Shown one piece after another: positions 1 through 7,812 of a DNA stretch of 39,588 nt. The notes under the pieces were generated by a model. The model was not told the DNA's origin. It searched no databases and was given only the letters and a program-made list of their open reading frames with translations. The DNA comes from a virus, in the IMG/VR virus record IMGVR_UViG_3300034072_000766, positions 1 to 39,588 of that record. One strand, given 5' to 3'. A program made the translations under genes and the position numbers. The first letter of the stretch is position 1. Each line of letters starts with the position of its first letter.

Positions 1-15
1 CGTGCCCTTCTAGGG

Positions 16-44
16 TTGACAAATTTGTAAAAGCGGTTTAGGTT
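16..44 (+). promoter_or_regulatory. Putative early promoter with palindromic operator
   Basis: TTGACA at 16-21 is followed after 17 nt by TAGGTT (39-44), a good -35 with a weak -10. The -35 overlaps the perfect 10-bp palindrome ACAAATTTGT (19-28). The same 13-base string TTGACAAATTTGT recurs at 10925 over a much stronger promoter. It lies about 35 nt upstream of the first gene of the early operon. A repressor-operator role is inferred. Confidence 0.5.
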
Positions 45-77
45 CAGCGTACCAAACACCACATTGAGGAGATGAGA

Positions 78-446
78 ATGAGATACTGGGACGACCGCGT
101 GGAACTTTCCACGCTTGTCGGCAAGACGCTTGCCGAAGTCAGAAGATCTGGCGACGAAGAACTGTTTTTTACCACGCAAGAAGGCGAAACCTTCAAGATG
201 TACCATTCGCAGGATTGCTGTGAGTCGGTCTACATCGAAGACATTGAGGGCGACCTTGATAGTCTCGTCGGCAACCCTATCCTTGTTGCAGAGGTTGCCA
301 GCAACGACGACCCGGAGGCTAACGAAAGCGGAACGTGGACCTTCTATAAGCTGGTGACGATTAAGGGCCACGTGGACATACGTTGGTACGGCTCGTCGAA
401 CGGATACTATTCGGAATCGGTCGATTTCGTGAAGGTGTCCGCATGA
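78..446 (+). CDS. DUF7448-like phage protein
   Basis: A small acidic protein of 122 residues. The central block with HSQDCCESVYIEDIEGDL, followed by LVGNPILVAEV, matches what I recall of the DUF7448 family of phage and bacterial proteins, which has no known function. There is no membrane segment or signal peptide. ATG at 78 is preferred over ATG at 72 because GAGGAG at 66-71 sits at proper spacing only for the later codon. It is the first gene of a run of overlapping co-directional genes; its stop overlaps the next start (ATGA). Confidence 0.75.
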   Translation: MRYWDDRVELSTLVGKTLAEVRRSGDEELFFTTQEGETFKMYHSQDCCESVYIEDIEGDLDSLVGNPILVAEVASNDDPEANESGTWTFYKLVTIKGHVDIRWYGSSNGYYSESVDFVKVSA

Positions 447-964
447 CCAAACCAGCCAACGATAACTATTTGGCCGCCGACGTCGCCAACCTCGAAGCGC
501 TTTTCGCCGACATGCTTGCCGCTTATCCCGAGCTCGAAGCCGACGAAGAATTGCGCGCCGATATGCTGGAAGGAGAGACCAACTTCCACGCCGTGCTGAC
601 GCGCCTCGTAAATGGTGAGCGCGACGCCGACAGCATGGCAAAGGCCGTGGCCGGCCGCATCTCCGACCTTCAGGCCCGCAAGTCGCGCGCCGAGCGCCGC
701 AAGGAAGCGCTTCGGGGGTTGATGTTTAAATTGCTGAAAGCTGCCGGCGTGCCGCGCGTGCCGTTGGCGGAGGCGACGATATCCATCGGCAAGAAGGCTG
801 CATCGGTCGAGATCATCGATGAGGCGTTATTGCCCAAGGCGTACGTGCGCGTTTCGACGTCGCCTGACAAGACCGCTATTAAGGAGGCGCTGCAAGCGGG
901 GGCGTCTGTGCCGGGAGCGAAGATGGGCGAGGCGGGTGAGCAGTTATCGGTGCGCGTCGCATGA
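443..964 (+). CDS. Siphovirus Gp157-family protein
   Basis: A 173-residue, strongly helical and charged protein. The order is an N-terminal helix pair, an Arg/Lys-rich middle (residues about 75-110) and a C-terminal part containing KKAASVEIIDE and ALLPKAYVRV. This matches the Siphovirus Gp157 family, common in phage early regions next to recombination and replication genes, with no firmly established biochemical role. The start at 443 overlaps the preceding stop (ATGA); the upstream extension of the frame lies inside the previous gene. The N-terminus carries PANDN, a motif that recurs in this phage. Confidence 0.75.
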   Translation: MTKPANDNYLAADVANLEALFADMLAAYPELEADEELRADMLEGETNFHAVLTRLVNGERDADSMAKAVAGRISDLQARKSRAERRKEALRGLMFKLLKAAGVPRVPLAEATISIGKKAASVEIIDEALLPKAYVRVSTSPDKTAIKEALQAGASVPGAKMGEAGEQLSVRVA

Positions 965-1905
965 CCAGATATCATTCAGTAAGTGGTGGTGCCGGATCTT
1001 GGCTGGCCGCCATGGTCGACATGAAGGCAAACCCGGATGCAGAACACCGCTTCGTTTTTGCGGATACGCTTTTCGAGGACGCGGATTGCTACCGCTTCCT
1101 CATCGAAGGCGTCGCCCACCTTGTCGGTCGCAACGTCTCCAACATACTGCCGCGCGCCGAGGACTTCCCCGACTACCGTGTTGCGGGTGACTTCGACATC
1201 GAAACCTACGCCGGCAATTCTGAATGGCGAGCCTTCTTGGCGCAGCTGCGAGAAGACGCAACGGCGGCCATTCCGGAACTGACTTGGCTAGTCGAAGGTC
1301 GAGACCCATGGGAAATCTTCAGGGACAAACGTTTCCTAGGCAACAGCCGGATTGATCCGTGCTCAATGCTGGCAAAGCGCGACTTGATCGACGCGTGGCG
1401 GGACGTTGTCGCCGACAAGGAGCACGACGTCATATGCGTAGGCATCGGCCCCGACGAGGCCCATCGCTACCACAGACTTGCGGCAAGGCACGCAAAGAAT
1501 GGATGGCGCTACGAGGCGCCGCTACTGACGTCCGAGGCTGGACAGTTCGGTGCGTTTGGTTATCTGGCGGTTGCCGGCATTGAGCGGCCGCGTCTGTACC
1601 GCATGAACTACATCCACAACAACTGCGGCGGGTTCTGCATCAAAGCCGGTCATGCGCACTACCAGAACAGGTTGCGAATGCAGCCGGAGCGGTACGCCTA
1701 CGACGAGATGATGGAGCGCAAGCTCGGTGAGTACCTTGGCAAGGACATCAGCGTGCTGACGAGCCGCGTTGGCAGTGACGCCAAGCAGCCGATGACGCTG
1801 GCCGAGTTCCGGCGCAAGAACGAAGCGCAACCGGAGATGCAATTTGAATACGAGCCTGGCAGTAGCGGCTGCGGCTGCGCGATCGATTATGAGGAGGCGG
1901 CATGA
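961..1905 (+). CDS. PP-loop ATPase, PAPS reductase-like
   Basis: A 314-residue protein with SVSGGAGSWLAA at the N-terminus (residues 6-17), a SGGxxS PP-loop typical of ATP-pyrophosphatases such as PAPS reductase, DndC and QueC/TtcA-type enzymes. A mid-C-terminal cysteine-rich stretch, NNCGGFCIKAGHAHY, is followed by a C-terminal SSGCGCAIDY. Four or more clustered cysteines suggest a metal or FeS site or sulfur chemistry. Adenylation of a substrate by ATP is expected from the family. The substrate is unknown; a nucleotide or DNA modification role is inference from the deoxyribosyltransferase-like and methyltransferase neighbours. The first four bases overlap the previous stop. Confidence 0.6.
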   Translation: MTRYHSVSGGAGSWLAAMVDMKANPDAEHRFVFADTLFEDADCYRFLIEGVAHLVGRNVSNILPRAEDFPDYRVAGDFDIETYAGNSEWRAFLAQLREDATAAIPELTWLVEGRDPWEIFRDKRFLGNSRIDPCSMLAKRDLIDAWRDVVADKEHDVICVGIGPDEAHRYHRLAARHAKNGWRYEAPLLTSEAGQFGAFGYLAVAGIERPRLYRMNYIHNNCGGFCIKAGHAHYQNRLRMQPERYAYDEMMERKLGEYLGKDISVLTSRVGSDAKQPMTLAEFRRKNEAQPEMQFEYEPGSSGCGCAIDYEEAA

Positions 1906-2282
1906 GGATCTATTTAGCGCACCCAGTCACTGACTATGGGACGGAGAGGCAATCCGCTGCCATAGCTCTCATATGCTCCCGAGGTTGGCAGGTCGAAAAC
2001 CCAGATCAGCCCCATCACGAGGCTGCATATCGATCTCATGGAATGGCGCATTTCGTGGAGGTCGTCGAAGATTGCGACGGGCTCGCGTTCTTACGTTTTT
2101 ATGATTCGACTATCGGCGCGGGCGTTGCCAAGGAAATCGAGACGGCGCTACGGCGCGGCCTAACGGTATGGGATGCATCCGACGGCGACTTGTTGAATAT
2201 TGGTTCAATGATGCCGACGCCAATCCTGACGGTCGAGCAGACGAGGGCGAAGATTGCAGAAATCCGAGGTATCGTCGCATGA
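1902..2282 (+). CDS. Nucleoside 2-deoxyribosyltransferase-like protein
   Basis: A 126-residue protein beginning MRIYLAHPVTDYG, with CDGLAFLRFYDS in the middle and GAGVAKEIETALRRG afterwards. This is the usual order of the nucleoside 2-deoxyribosyltransferase-like/DUF4406 fold: a first beta strand with a nucleotide loop, then an acidic/Asp loop, then the GxxxEI helix. True family members exchange bases on deoxyribonucleosides. Many phage versions are uncharacterised, so catalysis is not assured. It is coupled by ATGA overlap to both neighbours. Confidence 0.6.
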   Translation: MRIYLAHPVTDYGTERQSAAIALICSRGWQVENPDQPHHEAAYRSHGMAHFVEVVEDCDGLAFLRFYDSTIGAGVAKEIETALRRGLTVWDASDGDLLNIGSMMPTPILTVEQTRAKIAEIRGIVA

Positions 2283-2554
2283 CCAGCAAGCAACACGAGG
2301 AAATGAAAGACGAGGGCGTTTGCCCTCGTTGCGAGGAGCGTGAGCTTTACCGTGATAGCGCGGATGTCGGCGTTGGTATCATCTACGGTCCGTGGGGGTG
2401 CCCGTGCTGCGGATGGTCGGAGTCGGAGCAGTATGACTTGGAATTCGGAGGAGGCTTGCAAGAAAACGGGTCTTACCTTGATCCATATGGCGGCCTCACA
2501 CCCGCAGAGAATCCCATAGCAAAAATGCTCGCTGCGGAGGCCAAAGCCGCATGA
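2279..2554 (+). CDS. Small zinc-ribbon protein
   Basis: A 91-residue protein with one CPRC and one CPCC knuckle separated by about 30 residues, that is a two-CxxC zinc ribbon. The C-terminal half is acidic and Gly-rich, then Ala-rich (AAEAKAA). The start at 2279 is chosen from the 4-bp overlap with the preceding gene; the frame upstream is shadow. I do not recognise a named family. Nucleic-acid binding or a structural zinc site is likely from the knuckles, but the role is unknown. Confidence 0.65.
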   Translation: MTSKQHEEMKDEGVCPRCEERELYRDSADVGVGIIYGPWGCPCCGWSESEQYDLEFGGGLQENGSYLDPYGGLTPAENPIAKMLAAEAKAA

Positions 2555-2838
2555 CCAAACCAACCTACATGATAGCCCACGGTAGCGCAGCTGTTCAGGC
2601 TGCGCGCATCATCGCAGCCAATGCGAAGGAGCGCGAAGACAAGGCGCGCGGCTATGAGTTGGCCGCGCAGTGGCATGACAAGCAGGAAAAGGCTTGCCGA
2701 GAGATTGCGGGCGACATTCGGGTCGGTTCGCACGTTAACTTGAAAGCAGCGGTAGCCGCAATTCATCACGGTGCTAGTGCTGCTGGCCTTCGTAATGCGG
2801 CGTCATCACTTCGGAGGCAGACCATCAATGAGCAGTAG
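2551..2838 (+). CDS. Hypothetical small phage protein
   Basis: A 95-residue, alanine-rich, mostly helical protein with a charged centre (NAKEREDKARGYELAAQWHD). It has no membrane segment and no recognised family. It begins with MTKPTYM, similar to the MTKPAND start of the Gp157 protein. It overlaps the preceding stop by ATGA and its own end overlaps the next gene by about 11 bases, so it is part of the same translationally coupled string. Confidence 0.6.
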   Translation: MTKPTYMIAHGSAAVQAARIIAANAKEREDKARGYELAAQWHDKQEKACREIAGDIRVGSHVNLKAAVAAIHHGASAAGLRNAASSLRRQTINEQ

Positions 2839-3052
2839 CCATTACATCATCGTTGCTCGCAACGATGAAACCAGTGAAATCCAGTTGCCGCTGGAGAACA
2901 TGACGCTCTACGGCTTGGGTCAAGACCCGGAGACAGGCGAACACGAGGAAGAGAATGTCGTACGTACATGTGCACTCAGCTACGGGCCTGAGTGGACACT
3001 AACACTCTACGGTCCTATCGGCACATCTTACGGCGGGACAGCCAAAACCTAA
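2828..3052 (+). CDS. Hypothetical small phage protein
   Basis: A 74-residue protein predicted as mostly beta strand (SSHYIIVARND, then LTLYGPIGTSYGG). It begins inside the end of the previous gene at ATG 2828; the longer upstream frame is out of register with that gene and unlikely. No family recognised. It ends the first block of coupled genes; a 91-bp gap with a hairpin follows before the helicase gene. Confidence 0.55.
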   Translation: MSSSHYIIVARNDETSEIQLPLENMTLYGLGQDPETGEHEEENVVRTCALSYGPEWTLTLYGPIGTSYGGTAKT

Positions 3053-3085
3053 AACTGACCAATATCTGCATACATTTTTTGGACA

Positions 3086-3122
3086 CCCGCCGCGCCACCA
3101 ACGCGGCTTCCGCTTCGGCGGG
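3086..3122 (+). other. Hairpin upstream of helicase gene
   Basis: CCCGCCG (3086-3092) pairs with CGGCGGG (3116-3122), with a short CGCG/CGCG pairing inside. There is no T-run after it, so it is not a classical terminator. It may be an attenuator or an RNA-stability element between two translational blocks. Confidence 0.35.
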
Positions 3123-3143
3123 ATCACCACATGAGGAGACAAT

Positions 3144-4553
3144 ATGAACATGAACGTTGCGCCAAGTGCGCAAGCGAACGCCTATGCTGCGTTCTTGGCG
3201 AGAAAGGCCATCTTAGACCCGCCGACGGGTCTAACCGAGATTCCAGATCTTCCATCGGTGCTATTCCCGTTTCAGCGTGACATCGTGACCTGGGCCCTCA
3301 AGCGTGGCCGTGCTGCGCTCTTCGCGGGCACTGGCCTCGGCAAGAGCTTCATGGAGCTTGCGTGGGGGCAGGCGGTCAACACCGCCACACAAGGCGATAT
3401 CCTCCATTTCGCGCCGCTGGCGGTCGCGGCGCAGATGGTGCGTGAGGCCGAGAAGTTCGGCATCCCCGCCAGACATGTGCGCTCGCAGTCGGACATCGGC
3501 CCAGGCATCAACGTCACGAACTATCAGAAGATTGATGCTTTCGATCTATCCCAATTCTCTGGCGTCATTCTCGACGAGAGCAGCATTCTGAAATCCGAGA
3601 CGGGCCACTACCGCAACGAGCTGGTCGATGCTTGCCATGGCATCCCATTCCGGCTGGCGGCAACTGCTACACCAGCGCCTAACGATTTCATGGAGCTCGG
3701 AAACCACGCTGAGTTTCTCGGCATCATGTCCTACTCCGACATGCTTGCGACGTTCTTCACGCACGACGGCGGAGAAACACAGAAGTGGCGGCTTAAAGGT
3801 CACGCCGAGAATGACTTCTGGCGCTGGATGGCGTCGTGGGCGGTCATGCTGCGTAAGCCTTCTGATCTTGGCTACGACGACGGCGCCTATCTGCTGCCGG
3901 CACTGCATCAAATTCACCATACTGTGACAGCACCCGCTGTTGTCGGTGATCTCGTGGGCGGCCGCGCATCGACGCTTCAAGAGCGCATCAAGGCGCGTCG
4001 TGACAGCGTGGATGATCGCGTAGCCTTCGCTGCCGCGATGACACCGACGGACAGGCCTTTCGTGTGGTGGTGCAATCTCAACGCCGAGAGCGAGGGCCTG
4101 ACTAAGGCCATCCCCGGCGCGGTCGAAGTGCGCGGTTCGGATAAAGAGGATGTGAAGGAGCGCAAGCTCATCGACTTCAGCGAAGGCCGGATTCGCGTGC
4201 TCGTGACCAAACCGTCTATCGCCGGTTTCGGCATGAACTGGCAGCACTGCGCCGACACTGGCTTTGTCGGCCTCAACGATAGCTTCGAGCAGATCTATCA
4301 AGCAGTTCGCCGCTTCTATCGATTCGGCCAGCAGAAAGAGGTCACGGCTCACTTTATTGCCGCTGAGACCGAAGGCGCAGTGGTTTCCAACCTGAAGCGC
4401 AAGGAGGCTGATGCCGACCGCATGGCTGCAGCGATGGTGCTCCACACAGCCAATATCACCAAGCAGGCGATCAATGCACAGGCGCGTGAGAAGGCCAGCT
4501 ACGACCCGAAAATCCCGATGCAAATCCCATCATGGCTAGGAGGTGCCGCATAA
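3144..4553 (+). CDS. SNF2-type superfamily 2 helicase/ATPase
   Basis: A 469-residue protein with superfamily 2 motifs in order: a Q-motif-like FPFQRDIVTWAL, Walker A AGTGLGKS (residues about 61-68), a DEAH-like LDESS (about 142-147), motif III TATP (about 174-177) and motif VI QAVRRFYRFGQ (about 383-393). Motif VI is of SNF2/helicase C type (QxxxRxxRxGQ). It should act as an ATP-driven DNA translocase. The gene ends in TAATG, directly coupled to a DNA methyltransferase, as in phage methylase-helicase pairs or fusions such as P1 DarB. A role in anti-restriction or genome modification is inferred. AGGAGA precedes ATG 3144. Confidence 0.85.
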   Translation: MNMNVAPSAQANAYAAFLARKAILDPPTGLTEIPDLPSVLFPFQRDIVTWALKRGRAALFAGTGLGKSFMELAWGQAVNTATQGDILHFAPLAVAAQMVREAEKFGIPARHVRSQSDIGPGINVTNYQKIDAFDLSQFSGVILDESSILKSETGHYRNELVDACHGIPFRLAATATPAPNDFMELGNHAEFLGIMSYSDMLATFFTHDGGETQKWRLKGHAENDFWRWMASWAVMLRKPSDLGYDDGAYLLPALHQIHHTVTAPAVVGDLVGGRASTLQERIKARRDSVDDRVAFAAAMTPTDRPFVWWCNLNAESEGLTKAIPGAVEVRGSDKEDVKERKLIDFSEGRIRVLVTKPSIAGFGMNWQHCADTGFVGLNDSFEQIYQAVRRFYRFGQQKEVTAHFIAAETEGAVVSNLKRKEADADRMAAAMVLHTANITKQAINAQAREKASYDPKIPMQIPSWLGGAA

Positions 4554-5611
4554 TGACTAACGCACACAACACTGCGGCACTGACCGCCGACATCAACGCC
4601 GTGAACCAGGTTGTCACCAATGACTATGCCATCTACGAGGGCGACTCGTGCGAGCTCATTCGTGCGATCCCTGGCGACAGCGTGCATTTCGGGATCCACT
4701 CTCCACCGTTCGAAGGCCTCTACAAATTCTCGAGCTTTGATCGCGACATCAGCAACAATGAGGGCGGCGCGTTCTGGGAGCATTACGCCTTCCTTATCCA
4801 GGAACTGCTGCGCGTGACGAAGCCGGGACGTATCCACAGCGTTCATTGCATGCAGCTACCGACGAGTAAGAGACGCAACGGCTTTATCGGCATGCGAGAT
4901 TTCCGCGGCGAGATCATTCGCGCCTATGAGGATGCCGGCTGGATCTTTCATTCCGAAGTCTGCATCTGGAAAGACCCGGTAGTTGCCCAGCAGCGCACCA
5001 AATCCATTCGCCTGCTGCACAAGCAGATCACGAAGGACAGCTGCATCAGCGGGCAGGGGCTTGCCGACTACATCGTCTCTTTCCGCAAGCCTGGCGATAA
5101 TCCGGAGCCGGTTGACGGGATGTTTGACATGTGGTTGGGCGACGAAAGTCTCGACATCAGCCGCGAGGCCTATGACCGACACGCCGCAGAAACAATTGCC
5201 GATGGTCGCACGCCCTGGAGCTTCGAGCAGTGGCGCTCCGTATTCGTCTGGCAGCGATACGCATCGCCGGTTTGGAGCGACATTCGCCAAACACGCACGC
5301 TGCAATACCGGTCCGCCCGAGATGAGCAAGACGAACAGCATATCTCGCCTTTGCAGTTGGACGTGATCGAGCGCTGTATTGATCTTTGGAGCCTGCCCGG
5401 CGAGACGGTGCTGACACCATTCCTCGGGATCGGTAGCGAGGTTTATTCTGCCTTCGAGATGGGCCGCAAGGGTGTCGGTTTTGAGCTCAAGCCTTCTTAC
5501 TTCCGCCAGGCGGTGAAGAACATCGCATCGCTGGGCACGAAAGAGCAGCCGGTGGCTGATCTCTTCTTTGCCGCCAACGACAATCATGCGGTTGCCAAGG
5601 TGGCCGCATGA
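4553..5611 (+). CDS. Site-specific DNA methyltransferase (N4/N6 type)
   Basis: A 352-residue protein. Motif IV reads HSPPF (residues about 49-53), the S-P-P-F/Y catalytic variant of amino-methyltransferases. The AdoMet-binding region, PFLGIGSEVYSAFEMGRKGVGFEL-like, lies at about 289-312 near the C-terminus, so the motif order is IV then I (beta-type arrangement). It probably methylates the exocyclic amine of C or A in phage DNA, protecting it from restriction. The start at 4553 overlaps the helicase stop. The C-terminus is AANDNHAVAKVAA, strikingly like an alphaproteobacterial ssrA tag (see findings). Confidence 0.85.
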   Translation: MTNAHNTAALTADINAVNQVVTNDYAIYEGDSCELIRAIPGDSVHFGIHSPPFEGLYKFSSFDRDISNNEGGAFWEHYAFLIQELLRVTKPGRIHSVHCMQLPTSKRRNGFIGMRDFRGEIIRAYEDAGWIFHSEVCIWKDPVVAQQRTKSIRLLHKQITKDSCISGQGLADYIVSFRKPGDNPEPVDGMFDMWLGDESLDISREAYDRHAAETIADGRTPWSFEQWRSVFVWQRYASPVWSDIRQTRTLQYRSARDEQDEQHISPLQLDVIERCIDLWSLPGETVLTPFLGIGSEVYSAFEMGRKGVGFELKPSYFRQAVKNIASLGTKEQPVADLFFAANDNHAVAKVAA

Positions 5612-5982
5612 CCAAACTCCCAACCACCCCGCGCCAGCACACGCCGACGGTCGACGCCGACCATAACCCGACCACATGCTTTGTCTGCGGCATGCACGCC
5701 TTCGGTATCGGCGTGAACGCCAATGGCCGCGACAAAGACCCTCACTACATCTGCCGGAGGTGCGCCGTGGGCATCGACAATTACAAGAAGATCGATCGGC
5801 TCGATGACTTCGAGCTGCGCGCTCTGGACGCCGGCGTTGATGCGGTTGGCGAGTACATCGCCGAGCATGGCGTGACGGACCTAGCGCACTTCGACGAGCT
5901 CATGCAGCGCATGATGGTCAAAGCGGCTTGGGAGGGGTGCGCGCGGGGGCTGAGGGCGGCTTTGTCGGAGGCGCCTTTTTGA
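5608..5982 (+). CDS. DUF6511-like zinc-knuckle protein
   Basis: A 124-residue protein with CFVCGMHAFG (residues about 24-33) and YICRRCAVG (about 47-55), two CxxC knuckles forming one zinc site, followed by a helical C-terminal half. This matches my memory of the DUF6511 family found in rhizobial phages; its function is unknown. It overlaps the methyltransferase stop (ATGA). Its own end overlaps the earliest possible start of the next gene (TGATG). Confidence 0.55.
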   Translation: MTKLPTTPRQHTPTVDADHNPTTCFVCGMHAFGIGVNANGRDKDPHYICRRCAVGIDNYKKIDRLDDFELRALDAGVDAVGEYIAEHGVTDLAHFDELMQRMMVKAAWEGCARGLRAALSEAPF

Positions 5983-5993
5983 TGGAGGGCAAG

Positions 5994-7394
5994 ATGCAGC
6001 ATGCAAATGATAACCACACCGGCTTGCGCTTCCTATCGGTTTGCTCCGGCATTGAGGCGGCATCGGTCGCTTGGCATCCGCTCGGTTGGCAATGCATCGG
6101 CGTGGCCGAAATCGAACCTTTCCCTGCTTTCGTGCTAGCGCACCACTATGGCGCAGGGCGCCCAAAGTACATGCCTGACCCCGGAGAACCGGGCATCAGG
6201 CTGAAGGATCAGCGTTCGCGAAAAACTGCCCTCAAGGCAGTGTCGCGGTTGCCGGTCGAGTCGGTTCTGACCAACTGGGGCGACTTCACCAAGATCCATA
6301 CCAGGACGCTCGGTCGCGTTGATATTCTGGCCGGTGGCACACCTTGCCAAGCGTTCTCCGTCGCTGGGTTACGCCAATCTCTCGCCGATGCGCGAGGCAA
6401 CTTGTCACTCGAATTCGTGAGGCTTGCGCATGAGCTTGCAGCTAACAATGGACTTCGGAATGTCGTCTGGGAAAACGTCGTCGGCGTTCTCAGCACCAAA
6501 GATAACGCGTTCGGCTGCTTCCTCGCCGGACTTGTGGGCGCAGATTCCGCCATCGAACCACCGCGAAGAGGGAAGTGGGCGCGTCACGGTATGGTCTCTG
6601 GACCTAAAGGACGGGCCGCGTGGGCTGTCAAAGATGGGCAATTTTTCGGAGTGGCCCAACGACGCCGCCGTGTGCTCGTTGTCGCAGATTTTGGAAACGG
6701 GGCAGATCCCGCAGCGGTTCTTTTTGAGCCCGAAAGCATGTTCCGGGATACTCCGCCGAGCCGAGAAAAGGGGAAAAGTATTACCCACCCAGTTGCACCA
6801 AGCCTTGTTAGCAGCGGCAGGGGAATAGAGCGAACCGGCGACACGAGAGGTCAGGATCCGGTTGTTGCGGTTGAATGGCCAGCAGAGGTTGCGTCAACGC
6901 TTAACGCTGCGTTCGGCGAAAAACTCGGTCTTGAAAATCAGCACATCAATTCTGGCGCTCCTCTGTTCGTGCCGTCGGCAGTAAGCGTCACTGGTGACGT
7001 CGCCCATACGCTCAAAGCCGAAGGTGCTGATGCCAGTGAAGATGGTACGGGGCGAGGAACGCCGATTGTATTTGTGCCGGAAACAACTCCTACAATGGTG
7101 ACGAGCGGTGATGGCCATACCGGTTTCCGGGACGAAAACGGCTTAGTAGTTGAGACCTATGTGATCAGGCTCGTTAGGCGCTTAACCCCCGTCGAATGCG
7201 AACGACTACAGGGCTTTCCCGACAACTACACTGACATCCCATGGCGCGGCAAACCTAACTCTCCTGACGGTCCGCGTTACAAGGCTCTTGGAAACAGTTG
7301 GGCAGTCCCGAAATTCATCTGGCTCGGCAAGCGAATCCAAAGACTGATGCCGGCGAACGACAATCAGGAGACCACCATTGCAAACGCCGCTTGA
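5994..7394 (+). CDS. dcm: DNA (cytosine-5-)-methyltransferase
   Basis: A 466-residue C5-cytosine methyltransferase with all core motifs: motif I SVCSGIEAASVAWHPLGW (AdoMet), motif IV GGTPCQAFSVAG with the catalytic Cys, motif VI VVWENVVGV, motif VIII QRRRRVL, motif IX RRLTPVECERLQGFPDNY and motif X ALGNSWAVP. Between VIII and IX, in the target-recognition region, are three loosely repeated segments (near residues 263, 335 and 365). It acts on phage or host DNA and probably gives restriction protection. ATG 5994 is preferred because GGAGGG precedes it; ATG 5982 is possible. The C-terminus ANDNQETTIANAA resembles an ssrA tag. Confidence 0.92.
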   Translation: MQHANDNHTGLRFLSVCSGIEAASVAWHPLGWQCIGVAEIEPFPAFVLAHHYGAGRPKYMPDPGEPGIRLKDQRSRKTALKAVSRLPVESVLTNWGDFTKIHTRTLGRVDILAGGTPCQAFSVAGLRQSLADARGNLSLEFVRLAHELAANNGLRNVVWENVVGVLSTKDNAFGCFLAGLVGADSAIEPPRRGKWARHGMVSGPKGRAAWAVKDGQFFGVAQRRRRVLVVADFGNGADPAAVLFEPESMFRDTPPSREKGKSITHPVAPSLVSSGRGIERTGDTRGQDPVVAVEWPAEVASTLNAAFGEKLGLENQHINSGAPLFVPSAVSVTGDVAHTLKAEGADASEDGTGRGTPIVFVPETTPTMVTSGDGHTGFRDENGLVVETYVIRLVRRLTPVECERLQGFPDNYTDIPWRGKPNSPDGPRYKALGNSWAVPKFIWLGKRIQRLMPANDNQETTIANAA

Positions 7395-7812
7395 ACTAGC
7401 GCAATATTATGTTGGCCTGCCTGCTAAATACAATCCACGACACAAACTAACATGCGCGGAGCCGATCATATTGATCGGCGCTGTGGAATGCTCAAACGGG
7501 ACGAAACAGCACAAGGCCTATTGCGTCAACTGCCGTCAGAAAGGCGGCGCTATCGCTCATGACGCACTGGCTAGCTTCGACCTCTCATGTGTTGAAGTGA
7601 TCGCATCTCACAATAAAGCGACATGTGAACGATGTGGCTCAGCGGGGGCGGAGACGCATCATTGGGCTCCGTATCACCTGTTTGACGATGCGAATGATTG
7701 GCCAACCAGCCAATTATGTCGGCGGTGCCATATGCACTGGCATTCAAAGGTGACGCCAGACATGCGCAACAGCGCCACTAACCAGAACAATATTCGGAGG
7801 GACGCCGCCTGA
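7378..7812 (+). CDS. HNH-like zinc protein, TTG start
   Basis: A 144-residue protein. The N-terminal half has Cys pairs (CAEPI..., CVNCRQKGG). The C-terminal half, CERCGSAGAETHHWAPYHLFDD then LCRRCHMHWH, has the CxxC-HH-CxxC-H layout of HNH-type domains. It could be a nuclease or only a structural zinc fold; no clear catalytic Asn is seen. AGGAG at 7366-7370 fits a TTG start at 7378, and I see no better ATG. It overlaps the Dcm gene end by 17 bases and the primase start by 1. Confidence 0.55.
   Translation: MQTPLELAQYYVGLPAKYNPRHKLTCAEPIILIGAVECSNGTKQHKAYCVNCRQKGGAIAHDALASFDLSCVEVIASHNKATCERCGSAGAETHHWAPYHLFDDANDWPTSQLCRRCHMHWHSKVTPDMRNSATNQNNIRRDAA

Noticed and set aside
407-589. Assorted short minus-strand frames through the early and late regions
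   Set aside because: They are antisense to coupled, family-recognised genes and lack ribosome sites.
3546-4523. A 325-residue open frame on the minus strand
   Set aside because: It lies antisense to the well supported helicase gene and its translation has no domain logic; a shadow of high-GC coding bias.
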